A stretch of DNA of 64,000 nucleotides. Origin: Corynebacterium sp. HMSC078H07 (lineage in GTDB: Bacteria > Actinomycetota > Actinomycetes > Mycobacteriales > Mycobacteriaceae). The notes under the pieces are model-generated. The model saw nothing but the letters and a program-made list of their open reading frames with translations, was not told where the DNA came from and made no database searches. The position numbers and the translations under genes are program-made. Positions 28,701 through 36,992 of the stretch are shown one piece after another; position 1 is the first letter of the stretch; each line of letters begins with the position of its first letter. The stretch spans positions 38,573-102,572 of the forward strand of contig NZ_KV810519.1 of the NCBI RefSeq assembly GCF_001812805.1, written 5' to 3'.

Positions 28701-29421
28701 AATTGGTGGTCCCGACCTCGAGGTTCTCACGTGGGATCCGGCGACGCAGCACCACCTTGTGTGCATCGGCTCGCAGGGCGCCGGAAAATCCCAATTCCTC
28801 AGCGTCATCCTGGCGGGTATTAGCCGGATGGGCAGAGAAGCGGCGCGCCTGGTGGTCATCGACGAGCGCCGCGCACATTTGGGGACGCTGGAGGAGGAGA
28901 TGGTGGCGGCGTACGGGGCGTCGGCAAGCGCGGCAACCCAGACCATCATCGATACCGTCCGCACTCTGGAACAGCGCCTGCCCGGCCCGGAGGTTACTCC
29001 CGCGCAACTTGCTGCGCGCAGCTGGTGGGATGGCCCTGAGATCTTCCTCGTCATCGATGACCTGGACCTGGTCAGCGAGATTGCACTCGCGCCCCTGCTG
29101 GAACTTCTCCCGCATGCCCGGGACGTGGGATTACACCTGGTCCTGGCACGTAAGTCCGGCGGCATTGGCCGCGCACTGTTCGGACAGTTCCTCTCTGCCG
29201 TGCGTGATCTGCAGCCGGCGCTGCTGCTTCTCGACGCCGACCGTGACGAAGGCGCCATCTTCGGCATCAAACCCACCGCCCTGCCACCAGGACGTGGCCA
29301 ATGGGTCGTCCGCGGCGCGGCACAAGGCCTGGCCCAGGTGTATGTGCCGCACGAATCTAGCCCAGCTGACCCCACAACTGATTCAGACACGACTCATTCA
29401 GGAGATAATCATGACTACTAG
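25702..29421 (+). CDS. eccC: Type VII secretion ATPase EccC (three FtsK/SpoIIIE domains)
   Basis: 1239 residues in one chain, so the EccCa and EccCb parts are fused. Two transmembrane helices lie near residues 44-90. Three ATPase domains follow, with intact Walker A motifs GATGSGKS (439-446), GGPQSGKS (776-783) and GSQGAGKS (1023-1030). EccC selects and powers export of WXG100 substrates. The ATG at 25702 has a strong ribosome site; the longer frame from 25516 overlaps divergent eccD. The 3' end overlaps the next gene by 11 bp. Confidence 0.96.
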   Translation: MRVPTRVVDSGPSAYREPAPPLPQGTIEAEAVPEAVRAQPVPLVRLMMPLVMIAAMLGMVALMVLGAGDGRRISPMSLMFPLMMLASMAMMFNPSSGSQDPDETRRTYLRHLKALREQAVERGEAQRAHEEHRNPTPRQAAALITSPRLWERGPDAPDALEVRVGTGPMALCTPITVPDSGAAEDLDPVCAVSVRQTVRAVGTLADMPVVIQLQAFPIVGLAGDDAAGVARAMLLHLAVLHGPETVGIEYDGNEWDWLKWLPHTREPEQAHFCIRVVEDDPTEGPAALADVPLNHPTVTLAVGVTPHSYLGRRAEEEGIYLHTEDALSVVTAAGEENLGRCEHIDAASALLWARQLAPYHRPLGSDAGSTPRHGRDADLPTLVGYRDVDELVASGMWHGRTPSERLRVPIGVDDSGQAVFLDLKESAQGGMGPHGLCIGATGSGKSELLRTLVVALAATHSPDELNLVLVDFKGGATFLGCDELPHTSAVITNLEEESTLVERMYDAISGEMNRRQELLRKAGNFANVGEFNASDDAVSEHGPLPALVIVVDEFSELLGQHPDFAELFVAVGRLGRSLHVHLLLASQRLEEGRLRGLDSHLSYRIGLKTFSAGESRQVLGVTDAYHLPAQPGAGYLKTDADAPTRFQASYVSGPVTRRVVREGSSRAVSRVELFTGWQAVEEESEYTMLVDSSTTLLATVVGAARDEAAQRGHAARRIWLPPLPPLVELSAVAALASDTRAGLRAEVGLIDRPYHQRQDPLTVDFTTSGGHLALCGGPQSGKSMALRSIVAGLALNHSPTEIRFYVIDLGGGQLSVLERLPHVAGVAGRDEPEKVRRIVDEVAGLVRRPEERHTFLIVDGWHHIGTSGADFEDLSEPITQLVADGASARIHVLIAAARWTSLRPSIRDLISARLELRLGEAMDSLIDRKAQQKLPAAPGRGITVAGENLLFASTSAQDIAHICGVHADAEAVPALKMLPALLTDLPQPADGVTPRGIAWGIGGPDLEVLTWDPATQHHLVCIGSQGAGKSQFLSVILAGISRMGREAARLVVIDERRAHLGTLEEEMVAAYGASASAATQTIIDTVRTLEQRLPGPEVTPAQLAARSWWDGPEIFLVIDDLDLVSEIALAPLLELLPHARDVGLHLVLARKSGGIGRALFGQFLSAVRDLQPALLLLDADRDEGAIFGIKPTALPPGRGQWVVRGAAQGLAQVYVPHESSPADPTTDSDTTHSGDNHDY

Positions 29422-30511
29422 CCACGCGCTGCGCAGCACCAGCGCCCCCACGACGACCTTGACGGTGACGGTTCTTGATGCTGCGACCATCTATGAAGGC
29501 CCCGAGACCGTCTACCGCTATGACCTCCCCGGAACCGGCATTGTAGAGGGATGGGCCCTGGACACTGTCCTTGACCAGGTGGAAAAGATTTGCGGAGCGG
29601 ACTGGCCGGACGTCACCGTTGATGTCATCGACGATCCATCCGGAACTGAAATCAGTTCGGAAGCCGTGGCTATTCTGCGCCGCCAGCTGCGTGCCGCAGG
29701 AGCCAGCGTTGAGGAACCTGAACCGCCAGCCGTACCCGCGCCGCCGCCCCCGGTGAGAAGAAGCGCACTGCCAGACAGCGATGATGCCGTCACTGATGAG
29801 GGCCTCGCCCCGGGCAGACCTAGCCACAGCCGGCTGCGGCGTTCACACCGCGCTGCGGCCCCGCGGTTCCCGCTTGATATCGACCCCTTCTATATCGCCA
29901 TAGCCGTAATGGTGCTATTGGTGGCTGGGGTCTCGTGGTGGGCGGTGGGACGCAAGGATGCAGCCCTTGCAGCAAGCTCGGCTCACGACGACTCCACCGC
30001 CACCGCCTCTGCCGGCGCGTCGCCATCACCCGGTTCCGCGGTGGAAGCCCCAGTGACAGCCACCGCTGATACCCAGGATTCTTCGACAGAAGAGTCCGGC
30101 AGCCAGCAGTTGCGCCCAGGGCAGCAGGCAATCGAGGTCGAAGGTATGTCCCTAGTCTTGCCCCAGGGCTTCCGCACCAGTGTGGAGGATGGCCTCGTCA
30201 CTGCCGCAGGGGAGGACCCGAACCTGCGCATCCTTCTGGCAGCGGATCCGCTCTTCAACGTGCCGGTGGAGGTTCTCTTTGACGAAATCACTCAGCAGAT
30301 TGAGTCCGATCCGGCGCTGCACGACCCAGCCGAGGAATCTGGCCGTCTGTCCTATACCGAGGATCCCGGCGATGGCTCACGGGTCACGTGGATGATGTGG
30401 GAAGACAAAGGCCATCAGATGTCGGTGGGATGTCACACCAAGTTTGAGCCCAACGTAGTACAGAAAGCTGCCTGCCGGATGGCGGCAGAATCGCTGGTCA
30501 AGAAGGAATAG
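29411..30511 (+). CDS. Type VII secretion-associated protein, Rv3446c family
   Basis: 366 residues. The N-terminal cytosolic domain (~1-115, actin/ATPase-like features are not obvious) is followed by a Pro-rich linker, a single transmembrane helix (~159-177, IDPFYIAIAVMVLLVAGVSW), a Ser/Thr/Ala linker and an extracytoplasmic domain (EVEGMSLVLPQGFRTSVEDG). The architecture and position between eccC and the esx pair match the Rv3446c family (TIGR03931), a marker of ESX-4-type loci. The molecular role is unknown. The start has aggag upstream and overlaps eccC. Confidence 0.85.
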   Translation: MTTSHALRSTSAPTTTLTVTVLDAATIYEGPETVYRYDLPGTGIVEGWALDTVLDQVEKICGADWPDVTVDVIDDPSGTEISSEAVAILRRQLRAAGASVEEPEPPAVPAPPPPVRRSALPDSDDAVTDEGLAPGRPSHSRLRRSHRAAAPRFPLDIDPFYIAIAVMVLLVAGVSWWAVGRKDAALAASSAHDDSTATASAGASPSPGSAVEAPVTATADTQDSSTEESGSQQLRPGQQAIEVEGMSLVLPQGFRTSVEDGLVTAAGEDPNLRILLAADPLFNVPVEVLFDEITQQIESDPALHDPAEESGRLSYTEDPGDGSRVTWMMWEDKGHQMSVGCHTKFEPNVVQKAACRMAAESLVKKE

Positions 30512-30552
30512 CACAGCCGACTTGAAGAAAAAATAAAAAGTTTGGAAGGGCT

Positions 30553-30585
30553 GGGAACCGATGGAGCGCAGCTTCAGTCCAATAA
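30553..30585 (+). promoter_or_regulatory. Putative ECF-type promoter upstream of esxBA (shared motif, copy 1)
   Basis: GGGAACCGA (30553-30561), 13 bases, CAGTCCAATAA (30575-30585). The identical pair of blocks with identical spacing occurs at 38401-38433. GGGAACC resembles the -35 element of extracytoplasmic-function sigma factors, and GTCCAA could be the -10. It lies 107 bases before esxB. Confidence 0.6.
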
Positions 30586-30692
30586 AGATGAGAAGGACAA
30601 CAGGGTGCTTCTCGGGGGACAGATTCACCAACTAAAAGCCCTTGTACTGAAGGGATTGGCCCCACGAAGGGATACAGAAAGGGACAAATACT

Positions 30693-31010
30693 ATGACTCA
30701 AACTTTCCGCACTGAAGCCGACGTCATGGTGGCTACCGCCGGCCGCGTTGACTCCACCAATGATGAAGTTCAAGGAGAGCTCACCCGCCTGCAGGGCGTA
30801 GTGGACTCGGTCCGTGCCAGCTGGTCCGGCCGCGCACAGGTGTCCTTCGACAACCTGATGCAGCGCTACAACACCTCCGCGCAGCAACTGCGTGAGGCCT
30901 TGACCTCTATCAGCGAAAACATCCGCGACAACGCTCGCAACTTTGATTCTGTTGAGGCTGATAACGCCCAGTCCTTCGACAACGTCGGCGGCGCGGGCTT
31001 GGCCCTCTAG
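30693..31010 (+). CDS. esxB: WXG100 protein, EsxB-like
   Basis: 105 residues, helical, with the WXG turn WSG near residue 44 (SWSGRAQVSFDNLM). It is expected to pair with the next protein as a secreted heterodimer. The C-terminal export signal would be YxxxD/E; here the closest match is FDSVE (NARNFDSVEADNAQ), with Phe for Tyr. By position it corresponds to esxU/esxT of ESX-4. gaaaggga precedes the ATG. Confidence 0.92.
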   Translation: MTQTFRTEADVMVATAGRVDSTNDEVQGELTRLQGVVDSVRASWSGRAQVSFDNLMQRYNTSAQQLREALTSISENIRDNARNFDSVEADNAQSFDNVGGAGLAL

Positions 31011-31064
31011 CGACGCACCGAATAACCACCATTAATTCACTGAACTACACGCAAGGAATATTTC

Positions 31065-31352
31065 ATGTCTGGAATCAAGTACCAGTTTGGCGCCATTGCC
31101 GGTGCCGCCGCTGACATCAACTCCACCTCCGGCCGCATCAATGGCCTTCTCGGTGACCTTAAGTCCACCCTGCAGCCCATGGTTTCCACCTGGGAAGGCG
31201 AAAGTGCTACCGCCTACAACGCTGCGCAGGCTAAGTGGGACAAAGCGGCCGCAGAACTCAACACCGTGCTCGCTACTATCTCGCAGACTGTCTCTCAGGG
31301 CAATGACAACATGAGTGACGTCAACCGCCGCGCCGCCGCTAGCTGGGGCTAA
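31065..31352 (+). CDS. esxA: WXG100 protein, EsxA-like
   Basis: 95 residues with the turn WEG at about residue 43 (MVSTWEGESATAYNAAQAKW). It pairs with EsxB. No YxxxD/E motif is present, as usual for the EsxA-type partner. The ribosome site aaggaat is upstream. Which of the two genes is 'A' or 'B' is a convention based on order. Confidence 0.92.
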   Translation: MSGIKYQFGAIAGAAADINSTSGRINGLLGDLKSTLQPMVSTWEGESATAYNAAQAKWDKAAAELNTVLATISQTVSQGNDNMSDVNRRAAASWG

Positions 31353-31778
31353 GCGGACCGAATCTACGTCTTTCGCAGCAGGCTGGATCCTAAGCACCCT
31401 TCTTCATTACCCATTCACAATTATGAGCGGTGAATGGCGCGGAAGAAGGGGATGAGGAGAAGCTGGACGCACCGCCATCAACTCGTGCGTGGGAACTACT
31501 GCTTGCTGTGCGAAAGGCGCCGGTATCGCTTCTCGTCAACGTTTCTTCCCTCTGATTCCCCCATGTCCATTCACAGGGCGGGGAAACGTTGGCGGGGGGC
31601 GATATCGGCGTTTTGGGTTTTTAACCTGCTGCGTACTAAGGTGAAACACCTATGTGTCCGCACCTTCGTTGAGGGGGTGCGCGCGGGCTGCAGGTCTCCA
31701 CCGGCCGCTGTATGTATCCGCGTATGGGCATTCATAGCGATGGCCGGCAGTTCCGAGACAGACTTTCAAGGAGTCATT
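31353..31778 (+). other. Intergenic leader region of rplM
   Basis: About 425 bp between esxA and rplM. The long frame from 31434 is not coding before L13 homology begins. It contains a perfect 8-bp hairpin ccattcac/gtgaatgg (31411-31418 and 31430-31437) and a second acgcac/gtgcgt pair near 31468-31490. Possible L13 leader regulation; no terminator with a T-run was seen. Confidence 0.4.
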
Positions 31779-32222
31779 TTGTCTACTTTCCACCCGAAGA
31801 GCGGTGACATCACCCGCAAGTGGTACGTCATCGACGCTACCGACGTGGTTCTGGGCAAGCTCGCTTCCACCGTGGCTGACATGCTGCGCGGTAAGCACAA
31901 GCCTCAGTACGCACCGAACGTTGATTGCGGCGACCACATCATCATCCTGAATGCGGACAAGATCCACATTTCCTCCAACAAGCGCGAGCGCGAGATGCGC
32001 TACCGTCACTCCGGTTACCCGGGCGGCCTGAAGTCCATGACCCTTGGTCAGTCCCTGGACACCAACCCGGTCCGCGTTATCGAAGAAGCTGTGAAGGGCA
32101 TGATGCCGCACAACAAGCTTTCCAACGCCTCCATCAAGAAGCTGCACGTTTTCGTGGGCGAGGAGCACCCGTACGCCGGCCAGAAGCCGGAAACCTTTGA
32201 GTTTAAGCAGGTGGCACAGTAA
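31779..32222 (+). CDS. rplM: 50S ribosomal protein L13
   Basis: 147 residues, starting at TTG 31779 ([20 protein letters not shown]) with caaggag 6-12 bases upstream. This matches the normal L13 start in Corynebacterium. The stop overlaps the rpsI start (TAATG). Confidence 0.96.
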   Translation: MSTFHPKSGDITRKWYVIDATDVVLGKLASTVADMLRGKHKPQYAPNVDCGDHIIILNADKIHISSNKREREMRYRHSGYPGGLKSMTLGQSLDTNPVRVIEEAVKGMMPHNKLSNASIKKLHVFVGEEHPYAGQKPETFEFKQVAQ

Positions 32223-32758
32223 TGACCGAGCAGAACATCGACAACAATGTAGCCGACGCTGCCGACATCGCTGCAGCAACCGCCGCTACCGAAGAGTTCA
32301 CCAACACCATTGGTGATTCCCTGGCAACCGATACCGAGGCTGAGGTTGAGACTGCTGCCCCGGCTATCCACGAGGGCCCGATCCAGACCGTTGGTCGCCG
32401 TAAGCGCGCCATCGCTCGTGTTCGCCTCGTTGCTGGTTCCGGCAACATCTCCGTCAATGGCCGTGCCTTTGACGAGTACTTCCCGAACAAGCTGCACCAG
32501 CAGGACATCCTGCAGCCGCTGACCATCCTTGAGCGTGATGGCCAGTTCGACATCAAGGTCACCGTCCACGGTGGTGGCCCGACCGGTCAGGCCGGCGCCC
32601 TGCGCCTGGCTATTGCCCGCGCACTGAACGTCTACAACCCGGCTGACCGCCCGGCCCTCAAGAAGGCTGGTCTGCTCACCCGTGACGCTCGTGCCGTGGA
32701 GCGCAAGAAGGCTGGTCTGCACAAGGCACGTCGTGCCCCGCAGTACTCCAAGCGTTAA
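32222..32758 (+). CDS. rpsI: 30S ribosomal protein S9 with acidic N-terminal extension
   Basis: 178 residues. Residues ~52-178 are S9 ([14 protein letters not shown], ending RRAPQYSKR, whose tail touches the P-site tRNA). The first ~50 residues are an Asp/Glu/Ala/Thr-rich extension found in actinobacterial S9. It is coupled to rplM. Confidence 0.97.
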   Translation: MTEQNIDNNVADAADIAAATAATEEFTNTIGDSLATDTEAEVETAAPAIHEGPIQTVGRRKRAIARVRLVAGSGNISVNGRAFDEYFPNKLHQQDILQPLTILERDGQFDIKVTVHGGGPTGQAGALRLAIARALNVYNPADRPALKKAGLLTRDARAVERKKAGLHKARRAPQYSKR

Positions 32759-32778
32759 TCTTCGCTTACTGCATTGTC

Positions 32779-32826
32779 CGAAAGCCGCTGCTTCCTTTAT
32801 TGGAGGCGGCGGCTTTCGCCGTTTTA
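32779..32826 (+). terminator. Intrinsic terminator after rpsI
   Basis: cgaaagccgc / gcggctttcg (32779-32788 and 32809-32818) followed by ccgtttta. Confidence 0.85.
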
Positions 32827-32973
32827 ATAGAGCTTGCTCTCGGCTTTCTATAGGTGCTTCGGGAGAGGCTTGCCAATCTCACGCTATTAACACGCTGCCT
32901 GTCTTGGTCTTACTCCCATGGGGAGTAACCCGGTAAGTTTCCCGTTCGTGCAGCGCAGCTGTGTGATTCTACT

Positions 32974-32979
32974 TATACT
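32974..32979 (+). promoter_or_regulatory. -10 box TATACT, leaderless promoter
   Basis: TATACT, 7 bases, then GTG at 32987: the same arrangement as at 15399. Confidence 0.6.
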
Positions 32980-32986
32980 AAGCGGC

Positions 32987-34399
32987 GTGAATGTGATTGT
33001 GGAAAGCGTAAGGGATGCGCTGGCAGTTCCTGTCGATGCCGCGAAGCTGCTGTGGCGCTATCTGCCGCAGCTGGTTACCGTGATTGCCTTATCGCTGGCA
33101 GCACGCGGTGCGGTGCTGTGGCTGGCAGTTGTTGTTTCTTCAGTTTCGCCCCTAGCGGCTACCCTGATCTTCCCCTTTGCGCCGCTGTCTGTGATGACAG
33201 GTGTCATCATCTGTTTCTGGATCATGCAGCCGTCCATGGAGTTTTTCGGCGGCGAGACCCGCTTTACCAAGCTGGATAAGACCACGCTTCTGACCGTCGG
33301 CGGCCTGCTCATTCCGTTCCTCACCGTGTATTCTTCCCATGGATTGCTGCGTGATGACGGGCGCACGTTTGTGTACGACAGCATCACCATTGAGGTGGCC
33401 ACTAGCTTTGTGGATTATGACTTCGGGCGCTCCCTCATTAGTACTGGATGGCTTTTTGCTGGCTTTATCCTTTCCATCCTTGTTCTGCGCAAGCTCATTG
33501 GTGCGCTCAAACTAGGAGAGCGCGCTTTCGGCATGGCTACTGCCGCGGCCTACCTTGAGATTCTGTGGATGGCCACGGCGTCGCTCAGCATCAGCAGCAA
33601 TCTAGACAAGGTCCGTACGTGGATCCTCACCCGCCAAGGCATTGGCCCAGTATGGGATGCAATTGTGAGCGCCAAAGATTGGATAGTTGAGCACACAGGA
33701 ATCATTGGCGCTCCGATCGGATGGTTGTGGAGCAACGCGGCGCAGATGGGCAATTTCATCGTCGTTCCTTTCGCCTGGTTGACCTTAGGTGCGGTGGTGT
33801 ATAACACGAGTCTGACTAGGGAAGAAGACAAGAAGTCCCCTTCGGAGGACACGGTTCCTCCAGAGCAGACGGTGGCTGATGCCCCCATTGAAGGCCCCGC
33901 TGAAAGAGGCAGGCTCTCCCCGCATGCCGAGCAAAAGATGTGGGCCGAGTACGGCCGCCGCTACTCTGAAGCAGCATTCCGCACGACTCGTGACATGCTC
34001 GACAACGCTGCGCAGCCAGTGGTGGGACCCTTCCGCAGTGCGTGGCGCAACTTCAAGACGCTGACCGTTGCAGGAGTAGTCCCGATGCTGACATTCTGCT
34101 TCGTCTTTGTTCTGGCATCAGCCGCAGAGTTGGGCGTGATTTATGCCCTGCGCGCCATCATTAAGCCAATGGCCTTGGGGATCATCACGATTGGTCTGGA
34201 GCCCTATGTTCTGGTTGTGGCTCGCGCAGTCTATTTCATCGTGGCGCTACCTCTCGTTGTGGCCGCGCTGGATCGCTTCCTCAACGCGGAATATGCCACA
34301 GAGGAAGAACTGGATGAAGAAGCCGATGGTGATGTAGATGAAGCGCCGGAAGCAGAAACCGAATCAGCCGCAGCGGCGGCTCCGGCAGGAGAGAAGTAG
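32987..34399 (+). CDS. Polytopic membrane protein of unknown function
   Basis: 470 residues with roughly eight hydrophobic segments: a first group in residues ~22-225, one near 255-275, and a pair near 360-435. Between them is a cytosolic charged loop (~280-340), and the tail is Glu/Ala-rich. GTG at 32987 is chosen for the leaderless promoter; the longer frame from 32918 has no promoter logic. It is followed with no gap by the next gene. It belongs to a five-gene envelope insert between rpsI and glmM. No family was recognised. Confidence 0.75.
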   Translation: MNVIVESVRDALAVPVDAAKLLWRYLPQLVTVIALSLAARGAVLWLAVVVSSVSPLAATLIFPFAPLSVMTGVIICFWIMQPSMEFFGGETRFTKLDKTTLLTVGGLLIPFLTVYSSHGLLRDDGRTFVYDSITIEVATSFVDYDFGRSLISTGWLFAGFILSILVLRKLIGALKLGERAFGMATAAAYLEILWMATASLSISSNLDKVRTWILTRQGIGPVWDAIVSAKDWIVEHTGIIGAPIGWLWSNAAQMGNFIVVPFAWLTLGAVVYNTSLTREEDKKSPSEDTVPPEQTVADAPIEGPAERGRLSPHAEQKMWAEYGRRYSEAAFRTTRDMLDNAAQPVVGPFRSAWRNFKTLTVAGVVPMLTFCFVFVLASAAELGVIYALRAIIKPMALGIITIGLEPYVLVVARAVYFIVALPLVVAALDRFLNAEYATEEELDEEADGDVDEAPEAETESAAAAAPAGEK

Positions 34400-35077
34400 G
34401 TGGAACAGGTGACGCAGACTACGGATAACTCTCAATCCGCCGAGGTGGACCGCGCGGAGGCTACTACTGATTCTTCCGGGCAGATGAGCTCACGGAAACT
34501 CAATATCCTCACTGTGGTAATTGCAGCGGTTCTGGTCGTTGGTGGAATCACCGTGGAACAGATCGAACGACATGAATCTGGTGATGAGCTGGCACGCCCA
34601 GACCTGCGCGAAGACCACATTGTGAACCTGCGCCCTGAGACCGCAGACGTACTACCAGAGACCTTTATTGAGAAGGTTGCGTTATGTACTGAAACCGCGC
34701 TTATGTCAACGAATGCTTTGCTCGAAGGTGCACATGGCTATTCCTGCAAACCGTGGCTTACCAAGGAACAGGATGAACAAGGACTCATGACGTTCCATAG
34801 CTCGCGGAGCGTCGTCATGGGGGAGGAAGCAGAGAAAATTTACCGCGCCCTGCCCGACTTCCACGATGAGACGTTCCAAACATCAACCCGGACTGTTCGT
34901 GAAGCGAATGGCACGCAGCCAGAGGTCCTTGTCAATGAATGGGGCAAAGACGGATTTGGTGGCGGTGACATCTTTGTTTACTACCCGCAAGAAAAGATTT
35001 TGGTGTCCTGGCCTTGGAACAAGACAGACCCAGGCGCACAGGACATCGAGGCGGTTGTGAGCGGAGAAGGCTTCTAA
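34400..35077 (+). CDS. Single-TM envelope protein of unknown function
   Basis: 225 residues. A Ser/Thr/Asp-rich cytosolic N-terminus, one transmembrane helix (~35-52, LNILTVVIAAVLVVGGITV) and an extracytoplasmic domain with two cysteines (in ALCTETA and GYSCKPW) that may form a disulfide. GTG 34400 follows the upstream TAG directly. The 3' end overlaps the convergent gene by 4 bp. Confidence 0.7.
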   Translation: MEQVTQTTDNSQSAEVDRAEATTDSSGQMSSRKLNILTVVIAAVLVVGGITVEQIERHESGDELARPDLREDHIVNLRPETADVLPETFIEKVALCTETALMSTNALLEGAHGYSCKPWLTKEQDEQGLMTFHSSRSVVMGEEAEKIYRALPDFHDETFQTSTRTVREANGTQPEVLVNEWGKDGFGGGDIFVYYPQEKILVSWPWNKTDPGAQDIEAVVSGEGF

Positions 35078-35754
35078 GAGCCCGTGCCCAAACGAACTTC
35101 GTGCGGGGCACCCCAGGTGATGAATAACTCTGTGGGAGCGAACCCGACGGTAGTGACGAAGTAATACGTCATTTCCCATTTCTCTGGGCGCTTGCTGGGC
35201 TCGGGGAGAATGTTGGCATCTAATTCAAACGGATTGATCGCCATCGGACCTTCTGCGCCTTCTGGTTCGCACAAGTTGGGAAAAGCAGCGGGAAAATCGA
35301 CCGGCGCATCTTGTGGGGAAACCACGAGGCGGACAGGTTGCTCGATTCCTTCGGCATTCCGAAGTCCCACCTCGCATCCTTCGAGTGGGTTTTCCGGATC
35401 TGCGTGCCATGCCACGGTGGCTTTGTAAAGCTCTAAGTCTGTTGGAAGCTGAGGCGGATCCATAAGGTTTTTCTCCGCATACGCAGTGCCGAATTCCGCA
35501 GGCTCAGCTTTTTCAAGGCTGGTGAGTTCGACTGTTGCGGAGCGCTGAACGGTGTCTTTATCCACTTGGTAATCAAAACTGAACTCAACCGGCTCCTGCT
35601 TGCCTGCTTGAGCAATCGAATGCACTGACAGTGGGCGATAGCCGTGCACCATGACCGAGGAGGAAGCCGCCACCATCACAGCGAGTGCTGGGATTGTTGC
35701 TGCCCACCACCAGGCTTTTGAGTGCTTTTTTGATGCTGTGACCTGTTGCGTCAT
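35074..35754 (-). CDS. Single-TM protein with Ig-like/DUF4352-type domain (paralogue 3)
   Basis: 226 residues. Transmembrane helix ~15-36, then an extracytoplasmic beta-rich domain with LPTDLELYKATVAW and two cysteines (GCEVGL, NLCEP). The layout resembles the upstream neighbour 35751-36305: helix, ...LP-x-ELY-x-V..., Cys pair. The start overlaps that gene's stop (ATGA). Function unknown. Confidence 0.7.
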   Translation of the reverse strand: MTQQVTASKKHSKAWWWAATIPALAVMVAASSSVMVHGYRPLSVHSIAQAGKQEPVEFSFDYQVDKDTVQRSATVELTSLEKAEPAEFGTAYAEKNLMDPPQLPTDLELYKATVAWHADPENPLEGCEVGLRNAEGIEQPVRLVVSPQDAPVDFPAAFPNLCEPEGAEGPMAINPFELDANILPEPSKRPEKWEMTYYFVTTVGFAPTELFITWGAPHEVRLGTGS

Positions 35755-36305
35755 GCTTTAACCTCCACGGCGGTGTGAAGCTCCTTGCCCATAGGCACTG
35801 GCTGCTGGTGGAAATCACCGAGGACGTTTTCTACCTCTAGCTCCAGAGTGGCAGGCCCCAGTGAGTCTTTGGGAAGTACAAAGATACTGGTGCACGTCAT
35901 GGGTAAAGAGGTCACTTCAGTGTCACATTGTGGGGAAGACGTGCGGAAAACACGCCCTTGGGAGTCTTCCAGCTTGGGAATCAAGGGGTATGTGTGCGTG
36001 CGTTCCAGCGTGAAGTCAATGGCAACTTCATATAGCTCGTTGAGCTCTTCGCCTTCGGGTAGCGTGCCGGTAAATTCTGCGTATTCCGCAGCAGCCAGTG
36101 GGCGGGTATGGGCTTCTACCTGGCTGATACGCGTGTGCCCAGGGATTTCGTCCGTGTATTCAAAGTGGGCGAACTCAACATCACGTGGCTTCGGCATCTG
36201 GTCACTAATGAAAATGCCAAGTGAGGTGATCGCTGCGGCCACGGCGACCATCGGTACTTTTCTACGGTTGAGCAGGGGCCGAGCGGAAGACTTGCGATGC
36301 GTCAT
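35751..36305 (-). CDS. Single-TM protein with Ig-like/DUF4352-type domain (paralogue 2)
   Basis: 184 residues. A basic N-terminus, a transmembrane helix (~17-35) and an extracytoplasmic domain with GEELNELYEVAIDFTL and two cysteines (PQCDTE, MTCTSI). ATGA overlaps join it to both neighbours, so the three genes are one translationally coupled operon. Probably related to 35074-35754. Confidence 0.7.
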   Translation of the reverse strand: MTHRKSSARPLLNRRKVPMVAVAAAITSLGIFISDQMPKPRDVEFAHFEYTDEIPGHTRISQVEAHTRPLAAAEYAEFTGTLPEGEELNELYEVAIDFTLERTHTYPLIPKLEDSQGRVFRTSSPQCDTEVTSLPMTCTSIFVLPKDSLGPATLELEVENVLGDFHQQPVPMGKELHTAVEVKA

Positions 36306-36850
36306 GCTAACTCCATCTCTGCTACGGGTGTGGGGTCAAACCAGCGGTAGGACATGTCCAACCTAGATTTGCGTACCGTCAGGTCGTTGAGGGTGAGCAC
36401 CGTCCCGGGAACGTCATCCACGATGATGTCAAGAGCAAAGGGGACCCCGGGGTTGGCTACCGTTACCGGCCCATTGTGTAGGGATGGTGACACGGAAAAC
36501 TGGTCAATTGGTAGGGGCTCACCATTCCTGGTCAGCGTAAACATCTTCTGGAAGTCCGAAAATGCTGCGTCCTGAGTATTGAGTACAGTGGCGGTGACAT
36601 GGACTTGGCCGTCCTCTATGCGCGGCTTATCGAAGACCACCTGGGCCGGCGTTACTTCTACCGTCTCACCTGGAGTGATGGTCGTAGGATCCTCAGTTTT
36701 TGCTGGTTCGGTATTGCCAAGCACAAGAAAGACAGCTGCGACAGCGAGTGCCGCCATGTTGAACTTGGTGATTACACCGTCTGTCAGTGTCTTGAGGGCT
36801 CGAAATCCCTTTGAGCCTGTGCGGCTCATCACGCCTTTTGCGTCCGCCAT
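36302..36850 (-). CDS. Single-TM protein with Ig-like/DUF4352-type domain (paralogue 1)
   Basis: 182 residues from ATG 36850 (a TTG at 36856 is possible). Transmembrane helix ~29-46, Pro/Thr linker, then a beta-rich domain (PRIEDGQVHVTATVLNTQDA) similar in style to DUF4352-like immunoglobulin folds. First gene of the three-gene minus-strand operon that ends against the 34400 gene. No catalytic motif was seen. Confidence 0.68.
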   Translation of the reverse strand: MADAKGVMSRTGSKGFRALKTLTDGVITKFNMAALAVAAVFLVLGNTEPAKTEDPTTITPGETVEVTPAQVVFDKPRIEDGQVHVTATVLNTQDAAFSDFQKMFTLTRNGEPLPIDQFSVSPSLHNGPVTVANPGVPFALDIIVDDVPGTVLTLNDLTVRKSRLDMSYRWFDPTPVAEMELA

Positions 36851-36978
36851 GTCCAATATTCAAGCAGAAGTTGGCACGCCGCGCGCGTCAATCGGGGAGT
36901 TTCCCCAGTGCACGGCAATGTGCTTCAGCCTCTGAACGAGTGTAGAGCCCCAACCTGCGGTAAGTGGGGTTTAGAGGG

Positions 36979-36984
36979 CATAAT
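36979..36984 (+). promoter_or_regulatory. Possible -10 box CATAAT, leaderless promoter of glmM
   Basis: CATAAT lies 8 bases before the glmM ATG. The first base departs from TAnnnT, so this is weaker than the other cases. Confidence 0.4.
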
Positions 36985-36992
36985 TAAGAGCT

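Noticed and set aside
31434..31778. N-terminal extension of the rplM frame
   Set aside because: The extra 115 codons do not resemble L13 and a good ribosome site precedes the TTG at 31779.
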